Positions 27,684 through 37,882 of a stretch of 64,000 bases of DNA are shown piece after piece. The stretch is from the NCBI RefSeq assembly GCF_008312885.1, contig NZ_VSSO01000002.1:235846-299845 (forward strand), in the 5' to 3' direction. The stretch is from Lolliginicoccus suaedae (GTDB lineage Bacteria > Actinomycetota > Actinomycetes > Mycobacteriales > Mycobacteriaceae). The translations under genes and the position numbers were made by a program. The notes under the pieces were generated by a model. It was not told the origin of the DNA. It was given only the letters and a program-made list of their open reading frames with translations, and searched no databases. Every line of letters begins with the position of its first letter. The stretch's first letter is position 1.

Positions 27684-28271
27684 GTGACCAGATCCGTATC
27701 GGAGCCGACTTCGTGGCCTGCTGTCCTGACGTGGAAGTCCACTACGGCGCCGCGGATGGAATCCACCCGCATCCAGCTATCCGGCAAGCGCGTCAAGGCG
27801 TCGGGCCGTCTCATCGGTGGCCCCTGCGAGGATCACGAGAGCTTCAGCGCTTCCTATGACCTCGTGACCGACGATGCGGGCGTGACAAGGCGCTTGTCGC
27901 TGCGCACCACTACCGCTGAGGGCGAGCGCGTGCTGTCGGTGTCGCGCGACCGCGAGGGCTACTGGACGGTTCATGAGGGCACGACCTCGGCCCGGTCCCG
28001 CTTCGGGGGCGCGCTCGATGTGGACGTGATCCTGAGCCCGTTCTTCAACGCGCTGCCCATCCGTCGGCTCGACATGCAGCATGAGTCGGGGGATGAACAG
28101 GTCTCGGTGGTGTATGTGTCGCTGCCGGATCTCACGGTGCGCGAGGAGTCCCTTACCTATAGCGCGGGCGGCGAGGGCATCCATGTCATCTCCCCGGTCG
28201 CGAGCGCCACCGTGACCGTTGACGGGGATGGCTTCGTGATCGACTACCCGGGGCTGGGGGAGCGGATCTAG
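27684..28271 (+). CDS. Putative glycolipid-binding family protein
   Basis: This 195-residue protein looks like the putative glycolipid-binding family (COG3554), a beta-barrel family found in actinobacteria and proteobacteria. Family-like features are the early STRIQLSGKRVKASGRLIG stretch, the middle DREGYWTVHEG, then DVDVILSPFFNALPIRRL and VSVVYVSLPDLTVREESLTY. The binding function is a family annotation, not shown here. The start is the GTG at 27684 after GTAGGGGGC. It converges with the amidase gene 31 bp away. Confidence 0.75.
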   Translation: MTRSVSEPTSWPAVLTWKSTTAPRMESTRIQLSGKRVKASGRLIGGPCEDHESFSASYDLVTDDAGVTRRLSLRTTTAEGERVLSVSRDREGYWTVHEGTTSARSRFGGALDVDVILSPFFNALPIRRLDMQHESGDEQVSVVYVSLPDLTVREESLTYSAGGEGIHVISPVASATVTVDGDGFVIDYPGLGERI

Positions 28272-28302
28272 CTGTTGCTCCTGCTCGCGCGTCGAGTACC
28301 TG

Positions 28303-29658
28303 CTAGCCGAGTGCCTGGGCGCCGAGCATGAGCGGGGCGCGGGCAGCAACGTGGGGGAGCGCGGCGAGCTGCACGCCCACGGGCAGGATGTCGTGTCCTG
28401 GAACGACTTTCACGGTCCCGGGCATCGCCACGACCGAGTAGCCAAGCACGCTGAACGGGATGCACAGCCGCAGGATCTCCGGGCGCACCGGCACCGTCGC
28501 CCCATCGATATCGAGCTCCTCGACGCCGATCAGGGGCGCGCGGAACGGCACCGTCGCGGCGAGCAGCATATCGAGGCCCTCGGCGCGCAAGCGCTCACCG
28601 ATCAGCAGCCTCAGCTCGCTCAGCCGCCGCACCGCGTGGATGTACTGGCTGGCGGTCCGGCCACGCTGGGCGCGCAAGCGCTCCCGCGTCAACTCCTGGA
28701 AGCGATCCGGCGTCGCCTCGAGATGCTGCTCGTGGGTGGCCAGGGCCTGCGCGCCGGTGATGGTGCCATACAGCTCCACGAGCTCGACCGCCTCGGGCAG
28801 CTCCACCTCCACCACCACATGACCGGCGTCGGCAAGCCCCCGTTCCGCGCCATCCACAGCACCCCGCGCCTGCTCGTCATGCACCTGCCAGCCAGCTCCG
28901 GCGAGACGTCCGATCCGGTAGCGGGCCGCAGCACCATCAGCACTCGCCCCGCCCAGGCCGACCGCGTCCCACGCGAGCAGCGCATCAGCACCCGTCCGCG
29001 TGAAAAAACCCACATGGTCGAATGACTCGGCCAGCGGGAACACACCGCCGGTGGGCAATGCACCGAACGGAGGCTTCACGCCCACAATGCCGCACAAGGC
29101 AGCCGGGGCGCGCACGCTGCAACCAGTATCCGTACCGATCGCAAGCGGAACCACGCCCTTGGCGACCAGCGCCGCCGACCCCGAGGAGGATCCACCGGTG
29201 ATGCGCGCGGCATCCCACGGGTTCGCGGCCGGTCCATCCGCGCTCACCGCGCCAGTGGGCCCGTAGGCGAACTCATGCAGGTGCGTCTTAGCGACGACGA
29301 TGGCTCCGGCCTCGCGCAGCATCCGCACGATCGCCGCATCCTCGACCGCGGGCCCCGCGCCCTCGCCCACCTGGCTGCCGCACCGCGTGGGGACGCCTGC
29401 CACATCAATGAGGTCCTTCACCGCCACCGCCACGCCATGCAAGGGGCCCGGGGCCTCGCCACCAGCGCGCCGCTCATCGAGCAGCCGTGCCTGCTCGAGA
29501 GCCTGCGCGGCGAGCCGCTCCTGGTAGTCCCGCCCCACCACGAGGTTCTCCCACGGTGTGCCACGCAGCGCATCGATGCGGCCCAGCACGTCGGTCACAT
29601 GCTCCACGGCGGTGACGCGCCCGGCGCGCAGATCGTCCACAAGCTCCGTCAGGCTCAA
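28303..29658 (-). CDS. Amidase signature-family enzyme
   Basis: The 451-residue protein has the complete Ser-cisSer-Lys catalytic set of the amidase signature family: Lys81 in VAVKDLIDVAG, the cis-Ser region GGSSSGSAALVAKG around residue 158, and the nucleophile Ser181 in GTDTGCSVRAPAALCG. Such enzymes hydrolyse amides (for example allophanate, indole acetamide or fatty amides); it is not GatA, because no gatB/gatC lies beside it and it is shorter in the C-terminal part. Its start overlaps the tyrA stop (ATGA), which suggests cotranscription with tyrA, though a metabolic link is not evident. Confidence 0.87.
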   Translation of the reverse strand: MSLTELVDDLRAGRVTAVEHVTDVLGRIDALRGTPWENLVVGRDYQERLAAQALEQARLLDERRAGGEAPGPLHGVAVAVKDLIDVAGVPTRCGSQVGEGAGPAVEDAAIVRMLREAGAIVVAKTHLHEFAYGPTGAVSADGPAANPWDAARITGGSSSGSAALVAKGVVPLAIGTDTGCSVRAPAALCGIVGVKPPFGALPTGGVFPLAESFDHVGFFTRTGADALLAWDAVGLGGASADGAAARYRIGRLAGAGWQVHDEQARGAVDGAERGLADAGHVVVEVELPEAVELVELYGTITGAQALATHEQHLEATPDRFQELTRERLRAQRGRTASQYIHAVRRLSELRLLIGERLRAEGLDMLLAATVPFRAPLIGVEELDIDGATVPVRPEILRLCIPFSVLGYSVVAMPGTVKVVPGHDILPVGVQLAALPHVAARAPLMLGAQALG

Positions 29659-30620
29659 CGCGCGTCCCCCTCCTCCTCGGGCAGTGCTACCAGCACCGCG
29701 CCATCGCGGCCTGCCTCGCGCAGCGCATCCAGCCAGCCAGGATCGCCGGGAACGATGCCCTCGATCACCTTTCGCCCCGAGCCCCGCTTCTCGTATGCCA
29801 GCCGTGCCTCGTGGCCGGCCGCCACGATCACCGAGGTCGAGGAATGCCAGGCCAGTGCCTCGCGGGCCTCCTGCAGGACATCGAGCACTTCATCGAGCAC
29901 CGGCAGCAACGCATTCGCGTTGGCCTCGCACATCGCATCCACCAGCGCGGGCGCCGTGCCCGCCACGCGCGTGCCATCGCGGAACGACCCCGCTGCCAGC
30001 GACAGGGCCAGCGACCCGCCCCGCGCCCCCGCGATCGCCAGCGCCTCCGCCAGCACATGGGGCAGGTGCGAGATCCGTGCCGCAGCGTCGTCATGCTCCC
30101 GTGACTCCGCGGGAACCACCACCGAGCCGCAATCCAGCGCGAGCGCCGCCACCTGCCGCCAGACCGCGGGATCACGGCCCTCGTCCACGCCCACCACCCA
30201 CGTGGCGCCCTGGAACAAGGCGGCATCGCCTGCCTCCCAGCCGGACTCCGCCGTGCCGGCCATCGGATGCCCGCCCACATACCGGGCATCGAGGCCCTGC
30301 TCCCGCACCGCCTCCGCGACCGGGCCCTTCACGCTCACCACATCAGTGAGCGGGCATCCGGGCGCGCGCTCCGCGATCTCACCGAGCACCGCGCCTACCG
30401 CCGGCATCGGTACCGACACCACGATCAGCGACTGTTCCCGCGCCGCCCGATCCAGCACCCCGGCCAGATCGCTGCTCGCCTCGAAGCCATCAGCGCGGGC
30501 AGCGGTCACCGCTGCCGCCGACCGGTTATAGCCGAACACCTCCCGGCCGGCCGCGCGCGCCGCGCGCATCACCGAACCGCCGATCAATCCCAGGCCAAGG
30601 ACACAAACAGACTCAGGCAC
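29655..30620 (-). CDS. tyrA: Prephenate dehydrogenase
   Basis: TyrA oxidatively decarboxylates prephenate to 4-hydroxyphenylpyruvate for tyrosine synthesis. The protein has the NAD motif VCVLGLGLIGGSVMRAA, the substrate histidine region GGHPMAGTAESGW, and the helix SHLPHVLAEALA. It is a stand-alone dehydrogenase without a fused chorismate mutase or ACT domain. The GTG at 30620 (321 aa) places the Rossmann motif at the expected distance from the start; a GTG at 30665 would add 15 residues. The pat gene 3 kb downstream could finish the pathway. Confidence 0.9.
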   Translation of the reverse strand: MPESVCVLGLGLIGGSVMRAARAAGREVFGYNRSAAAVTAARADGFEASSDLAGVLDRAAREQSLIVVSVPMPAVGAVLGEIAERAPGCPLTDVVSVKGPVAEAVREQGLDARYVGGHPMAGTAESGWEAGDAALFQGATWVVGVDEGRDPAVWRQVAALALDCGSVVVPAESREHDDAAARISHLPHVLAEALAIAGARGGSLALSLAAGSFRDGTRVAGTAPALVDAMCEANANALLPVLDEVLDVLQEAREALAWHSSTSVIVAAGHEARLAYEKRGSGRKVIEGIVPGDPGWLDALREAGRDGAVLVALPEEEGDAR

Positions 30621-30731
30621 ACCACCAGGTTCGCACACCACCGCTGGCGTGTCGCGCCCCGACACCGCCCCGCCACCTGCGATTTCCCTTCCGGAGTTCC
30701 CACACGTCCCTCACCGCGCTAACCTCACGGC

Positions 30732-31262
30732 ATGGCAGCACAGCGCGCTCGCACACAAAGCGACGACGATTATGAGGTAGACGGCTTCGCGGTGGGAGTC
30801 GTCCGGGAGGACGGCCGGTGGCGCTGCGTCGCGCTCTCGCAGTCCGTGCTGACCAGCCTCGAGGACGCCGAGACCGAGCTGAGGGAGCTGCGCAGCTCCG
30901 GAGCCACCATCGGGCTGCTCGATGTCGACGATGAATTCTTCATCATCATCCGGCCGTCCCCGGGCGGGACGCACCTGCTGCTCTCCGACGCTACTGCCGC
31001 CGTTGACTACGACATCGCCGCCGAGGCCCTCGACGCGCTCAACGTCGACATCCCCGACATCGACCCCGACGAGCTCGACGAGGTGGATCCCTGGGAGGAA
31101 GGCGAGCTGGGCATTCTCACCGACCTCGGCCTGCCCGAATCCGTCATGAGCGTCATCCTCGCCGAGGACGATCTCTACCCCGATGAGCAGCTACAGATGA
31201 TCGCCGAGCGGCTCGGCTTCGAGCGCGAGTTCGTCACGATCCTCGACTCGCTGCAGAACTAG
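30732..31262 (+). CDS. Partner protein of tRNA adenosine deaminase (TadA-associated)
   Basis: This acidic 176-residue protein is the conserved actinobacterial gene found next to tadA and annotated as tRNA adenosine deaminase-associated protein. It contains FAVGVVREDGRWRCVALSQ near the N-terminus and an Asp/Glu-rich middle (IPDIDPDELDEVDPWEE), ending GFEREFVTILDSLQN. No catalytic motif is visible, and its role is unproven. It begins with ATG at 30732 and is followed by tadA after 38 bp, so they are probably cotranscribed. Confidence 0.85.
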   Translation: MAAQRARTQSDDDYEVDGFAVGVVREDGRWRCVALSQSVLTSLEDAETELRELRSSGATIGLLDVDDEFFIIIRPSPGGTHLLLSDATAAVDYDIAAEALDALNVDIPDIDPDELDEVDPWEEGELGILTDLGLPESVMSVILAEDDLYPDEQLQMIAERLGFEREFVTILDSLQN

Positions 31263-31300
31263 CCAACCAGCCAGAACCCAACCAGCCAGGCATCGCACCC

Positions 31301-31759
31301 GTGACGCTCGCCGACGACGAGGCCATGATCGCCGCCGCCATCGAGGCGGCGGCGCTCTCCGGCCCCGACGACGTCCCCGTGGGCGCCGTCATCCTCGCCC
31401 GCGACGGCACCGTCCTCGCCCGGGCGGGCAACCAGCGTGAAGCCACCGGGGACCCCACCGCGCACGCCGAGATCCTCGCGCTGCGCGCTGCTACCCAGGC
31501 GATGGGGGATGGCTGGCGGCTCGAGGACACCACTCTCGCGGTGACGCTCGAGCCCTGCACCATGTGCGCGGGCGCCCTCGTCCTCGCGCGGGTCGGGCGC
31601 ATCGTGTTCGGTGCGTGGGAGCCTCGCACCGGCGCCGTCGGATCACTGTGGGACGTCGTGCGGGACCGTCGTTTGCTGCACCGGCCCGAGGTGCGGGGCG
31701 GCATCCACGCCGAGGCCTGCGCCCGTCTGCTCACCGACTTCTTCGAAGCACGCCGCTGA
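31301..31759 (+). CDS. tadA: tRNA(adenosine-34) deaminase
   Basis: TadA deaminates A34 of tRNA-Arg(ACG) to inosine so that it reads CGU, CGC and CGA. The 152-residue zinc deaminase shows the metal and proton-shuttle motif H-A-E in DPTAHAEILALR and P-C-x2-C in EPCTMCAGAL. The start is a GTG at 31301, in the normal position for the family. The presumed substrate tRNA-Arg(ACG) is encoded 4 kb upstream. Confidence 0.95.
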   Translation: MTLADDEAMIAAAIEAAALSGPDDVPVGAVILARDGTVLARAGNQREATGDPTAHAEILALRAATQAMGDGWRLEDTTLAVTLEPCTMCAGALVLARVGRIVFGAWEPRTGAVGSLWDVVRDRRLLHRPEVRGGIHAEACARLLTDFFEARR

Positions 31760-31834
31760 GTGGGATCGGCGGGCTAGAAAGCGCTGTGACCTGGCGATTC
31801 GGCGCGAAACACAACCTCAGGTACAGTTGTGCGC

Positions 31835-31922
31835 GGTGGCGTGTCCGAGCGGCCGAAGGTGCAGCACTCGAAATGCTGTGACGGGTAACCCCCGTCCGAG
31901 GGTTCAAATCCCTCCGCCACCG
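31835..31922 (+). tRNA. tRNA-Ser (anticodon CGA)
   Basis: Acceptor arms GGTGGCG and CGCCACC, anticodon loop CTCGAAA giving CGA, a long variable arm and T-loop GGTTCAAATCC. CCA is not encoded. It lies directly before the repeat-bounded low-GC island. Confidence 0.95.
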
Positions 31923-31928
31923 CTTCCA

Positions 31929-31963
31929 GCCTCCCGCCTGTTCACGCAGGCGGGAGGCTTTTT
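31929..31963 (+). terminator. Terminator of tRNA-Ser(CGA)
   Basis: A 12-bp perfect stem, GCCTCCCGCCTG with CAGGCGGGAGGC, loop TTCACG, followed by TTTTTCG. Confidence 0.93.
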
Positions 31964-32058
31964 CGTGCGTGTGGTGGGGCATGTATCTGGTGGGCGCGAT
32001 GAGGCCGCGGTCGCGCGCGGTGGCCTCATGCAGCGGCGGGCTCATGCAGCGCCGGGCT

Positions 32059-32147
32059 GCGAATCTGCGAGCAAATGTCACCATCCTCGCAGCGTGTCGC
32101 AGCGTGTCGCGCGACATTCACCAGCAGATCCTCCCGCAGCCAGCCAG
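32059..32147. repeat. 89-bp direct repeat, left boundary of the low-GC island
   Basis: This 89-bp sequence recurs at 35587-35675 with four mismatches. It is itself partly palindromic (ATCTGC with GCAGAT, AATGTC with GACATT) and contains a doubled GCAGCGTGTC. It lies about 135 bp after tRNA-Ser(CGA). The rest of the 31964-32293 gap holds TATACT at 32207-32212 as a possible -10 element for the island genes, and no gene. Confidence 0.9.
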
Positions 32148-32293
32148 TCGATCACGTGACCTTGCCTAGACTTCGAAAAGCGCTGTGTGCTGCAATCCGC
32201 AGTCCTATACTTGGGCGCGGCTAAACGCCTGCCGGAGCACAGTTTTCGGGCGGGCTCCACAGTCGGTGGATGAATGGACTGGCATGATTGTCA

Positions 32294-33769
32294 ATGCTCG
32301 AACGGGGATGCGACCGCGTGGCCACGTACGCTGCTAGAGATATTTACGCGTTAGCGCACAGCTATCTGCGTGGAGCCGGGCAAGTTGACAGGCTTGTCGG
32401 TGACACGCTAGAAGGTTGGGCTGTCCATTGGTCGAAAACACGGTCGGCAGAGGTGAGCCTCGTAATCGATGGGCAGGAGTGCCTGCGAGTCGCAGCGAAC
32501 CGGCATCGCGCCGACTTGGAGGCAGCAGGCATCTGTGGTGGAAATGCTCAGTTCATGGTGAAGATCCCTCGCAGGTTCCATGATGGGCAGCCGCATTCGG
32601 TCGAGATCATCAATGAGTCGAATCAGCGGCCCATCACGCCGGGGAAGCTTGTAGTAACAATTGGTCCTGAACTCGCGGGCCACGGCCATGATGAGCAAGC
32701 CCCGCTTGGCGCGGCAACTTTCGATCAGGCTAGCGGCAGTCGCGGGAAGCGCATGGAGTACTCGTGGAGAGTCAGCAGCCAGGCGCAGGGAGCAGGTCTC
32801 AAGCAGGAGCTCAAAGAAAAGCGAAAGCTTGCCGTCGTCGCCGCATGGAGCAACCAGAGAACGTTTCTCTCCTGCCACAGGGATATTGTTTCGGACTTGA
32901 AGAGCATGGGATTCGCTGTGGTCCTGGTTCACGCGACCGATCGGCAGGATGAGTGGCGTACCTGCTCGGAGATCGAGGGCCTGGATTGCCTCATAGATCG
33001 ACCCAATCAAGGATACGATTTTGGCTCGTGGGCAACGGGAATACTCCACTGCGCGGATGTATTGAATGATCTCGATGAGGTCATCCTCGTCAATGACTCG
33101 GCATTCGGACGGATCGCGCCGCTTGAGCCACGACTCAGCGCTTGTTCCGCGCCTTTCGTGTGCTTGACAGATTCCTACCAAGTTTCGCACCACGGCCAGA
33201 GCTATTTCCTTCGATTCGGTCGCGAGCCGCTGGAATCAGGGGCAGTGCTGGACTTCTTTGAGAAATATCCTTTCACGAACAAGAAGCGGGATGTTATCAG
33301 GAATGGCGAGATTGGCCTGAGCGCGGCAATGCTGGATGGCGGATTCGGTATCCATCCATTGTTCCCCTATGAGCAAGTGGCGGCTCGGTGGATCGAGCAT
33401 GCACCGAGTACTGTTGACCTGATCAAGGATTCTTACCGCGATATCGGTCTCTATGGCAGCAAGACGATGGAGCGACGGCTGGATTCGTTCGCCGCGCATG
33501 TAGAGAGCGTGCTGCGGAATGTTCCGCTCAATCCGTCGCACTTGTTCTGGAGAACGCTCATCTCAGAGCATGGATTCCCCCTCATCAAGCGCGAGCTGCT
33601 ACTGAAGAATCCAATCGGTGTTGCTGATCTCTTTCCGATGAAGTCCGCGCACTACCTGGAAGCTATCGGCGCGGATCATCAGGTCGTCGAGTACCTGGCG
33701 CGACACGGGGATGGCCCACTGATCCAATGTGGAAAGCTATCCGAGCATGAAATGTTGACCGTAAACTGA
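32294..33769 (+). CDS. Rhamnan synthesis F (RgpF)-like glycan protein
   Basis: The protein (491 residues from the ATG at 32294) has two parts. Residues about 10-115 form a beta-sandwich-like domain with EGWAVHWSKTRSAEVSLVIDG, seen in front of various glycosyltransferases. Residues about 180-480 match the RgpF/rhamnan-synthesis-F family, including NQGYDFGSWATG and DEVILVNDSAFG. This family takes part in making rhamnose-glucose or similar surface polysaccharides and is probably a glycosyltransferase. The start is unsure: TTG at 32288, ATG at 32294 and GTG at 32318 (with GGGGA before it) are all possible. It opens the low-GC island and is probably cotranscribed with the next two genes. Confidence 0.8.
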   Translation: MLERGCDRVATYAARDIYALAHSYLRGAGQVDRLVGDTLEGWAVHWSKTRSAEVSLVIDGQECLRVAANRHRADLEAAGICGGNAQFMVKIPRRFHDGQPHSVEIINESNQRPITPGKLVVTIGPELAGHGHDEQAPLGAATFDQASGSRGKRMEYSWRVSSQAQGAGLKQELKEKRKLAVVAAWSNQRTFLSCHRDIVSDLKSMGFAVVLVHATDRQDEWRTCSEIEGLDCLIDRPNQGYDFGSWATGILHCADVLNDLDEVILVNDSAFGRIAPLEPRLSACSAPFVCLTDSYQVSHHGQSYFLRFGREPLESGAVLDFFEKYPFTNKKRDVIRNGEIGLSAAMLDGGFGIHPLFPYEQVAARWIEHAPSTVDLIKDSYRDIGLYGSKTMERRLDSFAAHVESVLRNVPLNPSHLFWRTLISEHGFPLIKRELLLKNPIGVADLFPMKSAHYLEAIGADHQVVEYLARHGDGPLIQCGKLSEHEMLTVN

Positions 33770-33784
33770 CCTTCAGGGGGGCAA

Positions 33785-34465
33785 GTGAAATCATTGGAAC
33801 AGTCAAGCTCGGGCTGGGTCCTTCGTGATCCGGTTCCCGGCTCGCGAAAAACTTTCTGTGTGCTCGGTGTAGCGCGAGGCGGAACCTCGATGGTTGCGGG
33901 GCTTTTGCACCAGCTCGGCGTCAACATGGGGACGCATATCGATCCCAGCAACCAGGAGGACGTCGATTTCCTCACGCATCGAGGGATTAGGCGGATTTTC
34001 TGGAACCGCGCAGAATCTGCCAAGCGGAAAGAATATGTGAAGCATGCGCGATCGCTCATTTCTGACCGCAACGAAGCATTGGAGACCTGGGGCTGGAAGG
34101 ATCCAATAGCCTCGTACTACGTCGCTGACGTTCACCGCTTTCTCGTCAATCCGCACTACATTTTTGTGGTGCGGGATGTCGCGGCGGTCGCGGCTCGGGA
34201 GATGAGGCACGCCGGTGATGTCGTAGCGGGCGACTCTATAAACCTTATCGATCGAGCCTTGAAAGAGTACTCTGATTGCCTCGGCTTCCTCTCAGGGATC
34301 AAGAGTCCTGCTCTTTTCATCAGCTATGAGCGTGCGCTTCGGCACCCAATGGATACAGTCAGGCTCCTGGCCGATTTTGTGGGCGCTTCCCCGCTGGATG
34401 GGCAACGTTGCGAGAATCTAGCCGCATACATTCAGCCGGAGAGAAACACTGCGGCATTCGGCTGA
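33785..34465 (+). CDS. Sulfotransferase-family protein
   Basis: A 226-residue protein with a PAPS-type 5' phosphosulfate loop-like element near the N-terminus (FCVLGVARGGTSMVAGLLHQLG, in pieces VARGGTSMVAGLL), the sequence WGWKDPIASYY, and IFVVRDVAAVA in the 3'-phosphate region. These fit bacterial sulfotransferases acting on glycans or glycolipids. The GTG at 33785 follows AGGGGGG, a strong ribosome site, and comes 15 bp after the RgpF-like gene. It is shorter than many relatives, so substrate-binding parts may be missing. Codon use is AT-richer than the genome norm, as for the other two island genes. Confidence 0.72.
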   Translation: MKSLEQSSSGWVLRDPVPGSRKTFCVLGVARGGTSMVAGLLHQLGVNMGTHIDPSNQEDVDFLTHRGIRRIFWNRAESAKRKEYVKHARSLISDRNEALETWGWKDPIASYYVADVHRFLVNPHYIFVVRDVAAVAAREMRHAGDVVAGDSINLIDRALKEYSDCLGFLSGIKSPALFISYERALRHPMDTVRLLADFVGASPLDGQRCENLAAYIQPERNTAAFG

Positions 34466-34557
34466 TGCACTGATTGTGTCCTGTTTCAAGGGTTTCGCTA
34501 ATAGCGAAAGTCTTTAGCTATTCATGCATTACTTTGACTTCTGCAGGAGGGCAGGCA

Positions 34558-35568
34558 ATGAGCATCGCAAACCTGGTTCGTAAAGTGACACCAAGCAAGT
34601 TCCATTCGATGGTGGGCGCTGATTCCCGCAAGGGTGAGGTGAGGATAACCTTCGATATTGCAACCACGTTCCGGCGCTTCGCCTATTTTCGCGGCACGAT
34701 CCGCGGTGGATCCGGTGGGGCGTGCAAGATCGTATCCGCCCAGGTTGCCTCCAACGTGGAAATGAGTCCAGCGTCCATCAACTCGTGGCCGAACCAGAGG
34801 GATCCGAGCGTCATAGTGTTCGAGGTCTTCTCGGTCGCCTACGAGGAGTTCGACCTCGCGCAATCCAGCCTCGAGCTCACCATCAAGTGTGGTCGGGATG
34901 AGCAGGTGGTTTCGCTGCCCTACTCCGAGGTCCAGAAGCGCCATGGGGCGGAGAGCTACACCGTCATGGAGACCTGGCGGTCGCTCGTCAGCGATGCGGA
35001 TGTCAAGCAGGTGCTTGATGTTGGCGGACGTGCGCGCAGTGGCGTGTCGCACAAAGACATAGCGCTCGGCAAGAACGTCGTGATCACCGACATCATCGAG
35101 GCCGATGATGTGGACATCGTTGCTGATATTCATGAGCTTTCGCAGCATGTCGAAGAGAAGTTCGATGCCTTCATGAGCATCGCTGTCTTCGAGCACCTGG
35201 TCATGCCCTGGAAAGCAGTGGTCGAACTGAACAAGGTGCTGCGAACGGGGGCGGTGGGGCTTGTGGTCACTCACCAGACCGAGGGGCTTCACGACGTTCC
35301 CTGGGACTTCTATCGCTATAGCTCGGATGCGTGGAAGGGCCTGTTCAACAAGAGGACCGGGTTCGAGATCGTCGACACCGGCATGCGGACACCGATGGGA
35401 TTCATCCGCCTGCGGTGGAACCAGCGCAATACTGGCACTACTTTCGCGGTCGGCTACCAGGAATCCGCTGTGGTCGTGCGCAAGATCGGTGAGCCCGAGG
35501 TCGACTGGCCCGTGAGCTTGGCCAGCTTGGTCGAGACTGGCTATCCGGGCTTCCCCGAGGGGCGATAG
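34558..35568 (+). CDS. SAM-dependent methyltransferase with N-terminal extension
   Basis: The 336-residue protein has an N-terminal region of about 130 residues of unclear fold, then a class I methyltransferase domain with VLDVGGRARSGVSHKD, VITDIIEADDVDIVADIHEL and the acidic/HxH region FDAFMSIAVFEHLVMPWKAV. Related enzymes act on surface sugars. The ATG at 34558 is supported by GGAGGGC; a longer reading from 34474 is not. It lies about 90 bp after the sulfotransferase gene and is the last island gene, with the right-hand 89-bp repeat 18 bp beyond its stop codon. Confidence 0.78.
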   Translation: MSIANLVRKVTPSKFHSMVGADSRKGEVRITFDIATTFRRFAYFRGTIRGGSGGACKIVSAQVASNVEMSPASINSWPNQRDPSVIVFEVFSVAYEEFDLAQSSLELTIKCGRDEQVVSLPYSEVQKRHGAESYTVMETWRSLVSDADVKQVLDVGGRARSGVSHKDIALGKNVVITDIIEADDVDIVADIHELSQHVEEKFDAFMSIAVFEHLVMPWKAVVELNKVLRTGAVGLVVTHQTEGLHDVPWDFYRYSSDAWKGLFNKRTGFEIVDTGMRTPMGFIRLRWNQRNTGTTFAVGYQESAVVVRKIGEPEVDWPVSLASLVETGYPGFPEGR

Positions 35569-35586
35569 TGATTCGGTGATTGGCTG

Positions 35587-37009
<1,423 letters not shown>

Positions 37010-37226
37010 GGTCCTTATTGTCGGGCATGGGGAAGCAGGCCGCGTGTAACAGCTCTGGTGGGTGTTGCGATTGTGGTGGTGGAGTGGCGGTTGTGTGCTG
37101 CTGGGCACGTGTTAGTGAGACGGATGATGGCAGTCACTTGTCGCATGGGAACGGTGGTGCAGCCGTTACCCTTCAAGAAGGGCTGACATCGGGGTGGGCC
37201 CGCCGACCATGGCGAAAGGTGGCGTG

Positions 37227-37880
37227 ATGACTCGGGCAGACCGTGATTCGCGCAGCCATCTGGAGCTGGGCCTGGTGAACTTGTCCGATCCGGGCGCGGT
37301 GCGTGATGAGCCTGCGCTCGTTGAGCTCGATGGCTGGGTGCGCAGCTTCTTGACGCGCCCGCATGCTGATCTGGGCCGTTCGGGGCCAGTGTGCCCGTTC
37401 ACGGTGCCCTCGTTGTCGCGGAAGCTGCTGTGGGCCGGGGTGGTGCGCGGCTCCAGGCTCTCCGAGGCGGATGTCCTGCTGGCGGTCGAGAAGCTGGTGG
37501 ACGAATTCGAGAACCTTGGTCCGTCGGAGGGTGGGCAAGCGCTGTACAAGGCGGCGATGATCGTCTTCCCCGACCTGACGGATTATTCGCTGATCGATCG
37601 CGTGCAACTGGCTCGCAAGCCGCAGGCTGTGGCCAGTGGCCTGATGCTGGGCCAGTTCTATCCCGGTTGCGATGAGCCAGGCTTGTGGAACGAGCATTTC
37701 CGTCCCTTGGATTGCCCGCTGCCCATGCTGGCGCTTCGTCATATGGTGCCGAGCGATCTGCCGTTCCTCGATGGTGATGCGGCGTGGACGGAGAGCTACC
37801 TCAAGCGTTTTGCCCCGACCATCCCGGCGCAGGTGCGGGCGACGATGGTGCAGCGGCTCCTGCGGCCGCGGGAGGAATAG
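37227..37880 (+). CDS. DUF6875-like protein
   Basis: A 217-residue soluble protein resembling the DUF6875 family, with PHADLGRSGPVCPFTVPSL near the N-terminus, and later GQFYPGCDEPGLWN and PLPMLALRHMVPSDLPFL. Members often lie near biosynthetic or amino-acid-related genes, and no activity is known. It ends two bases before the YbaK-type gene, and a strong ribosome site for that gene lies inside its 3' end, so the pair is translationally linked. Start at the ATG 37227 after AAAGGTGG. Confidence 0.6.
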   Translation: MTRADRDSRSHLELGLVNLSDPGAVRDEPALVELDGWVRSFLTRPHADLGRSGPVCPFTVPSLSRKLLWAGVVRGSRLSEADVLLAVEKLVDEFENLGPSEGGQALYKAAMIVFPDLTDYSLIDRVQLARKPQAVASGLMLGQFYPGCDEPGLWNEHFRPLDCPLPMLALRHMVPSDLPFLDGDAAWTESYLKRFAPTIPAQVRATMVQRLLRPREE

Positions 37881-37882
37881 CG

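Larger units (their letters stand above)
32148..35586. mobile_element. Putative low-GC genomic island (cassette) bounded by 89-bp direct repeats
   Basis: The three genes between the repeats are visibly less GC-rich than the rest: the 60 bases from 33241 contain 27 G/C, while a typical stretch from 39361 contains 44 of 60. Codon third positions include many A and T. The segment lies beside a tRNA gene, is framed by direct repeats, and encodes surface-glycan-type enzymes. No integrase or transposase is present, so the mechanism of gain is unknown; the repeats may also be only intergenic elements. Confidence 0.6.

Noticed and set aside
28303-29658. Amidase as GatA of the Glu-tRNA(Gln) amidotransferase
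   Set aside because: There is no gatB or gatC beside it; the neighbour is tyrA, and the C-terminal part is not GatA-like.
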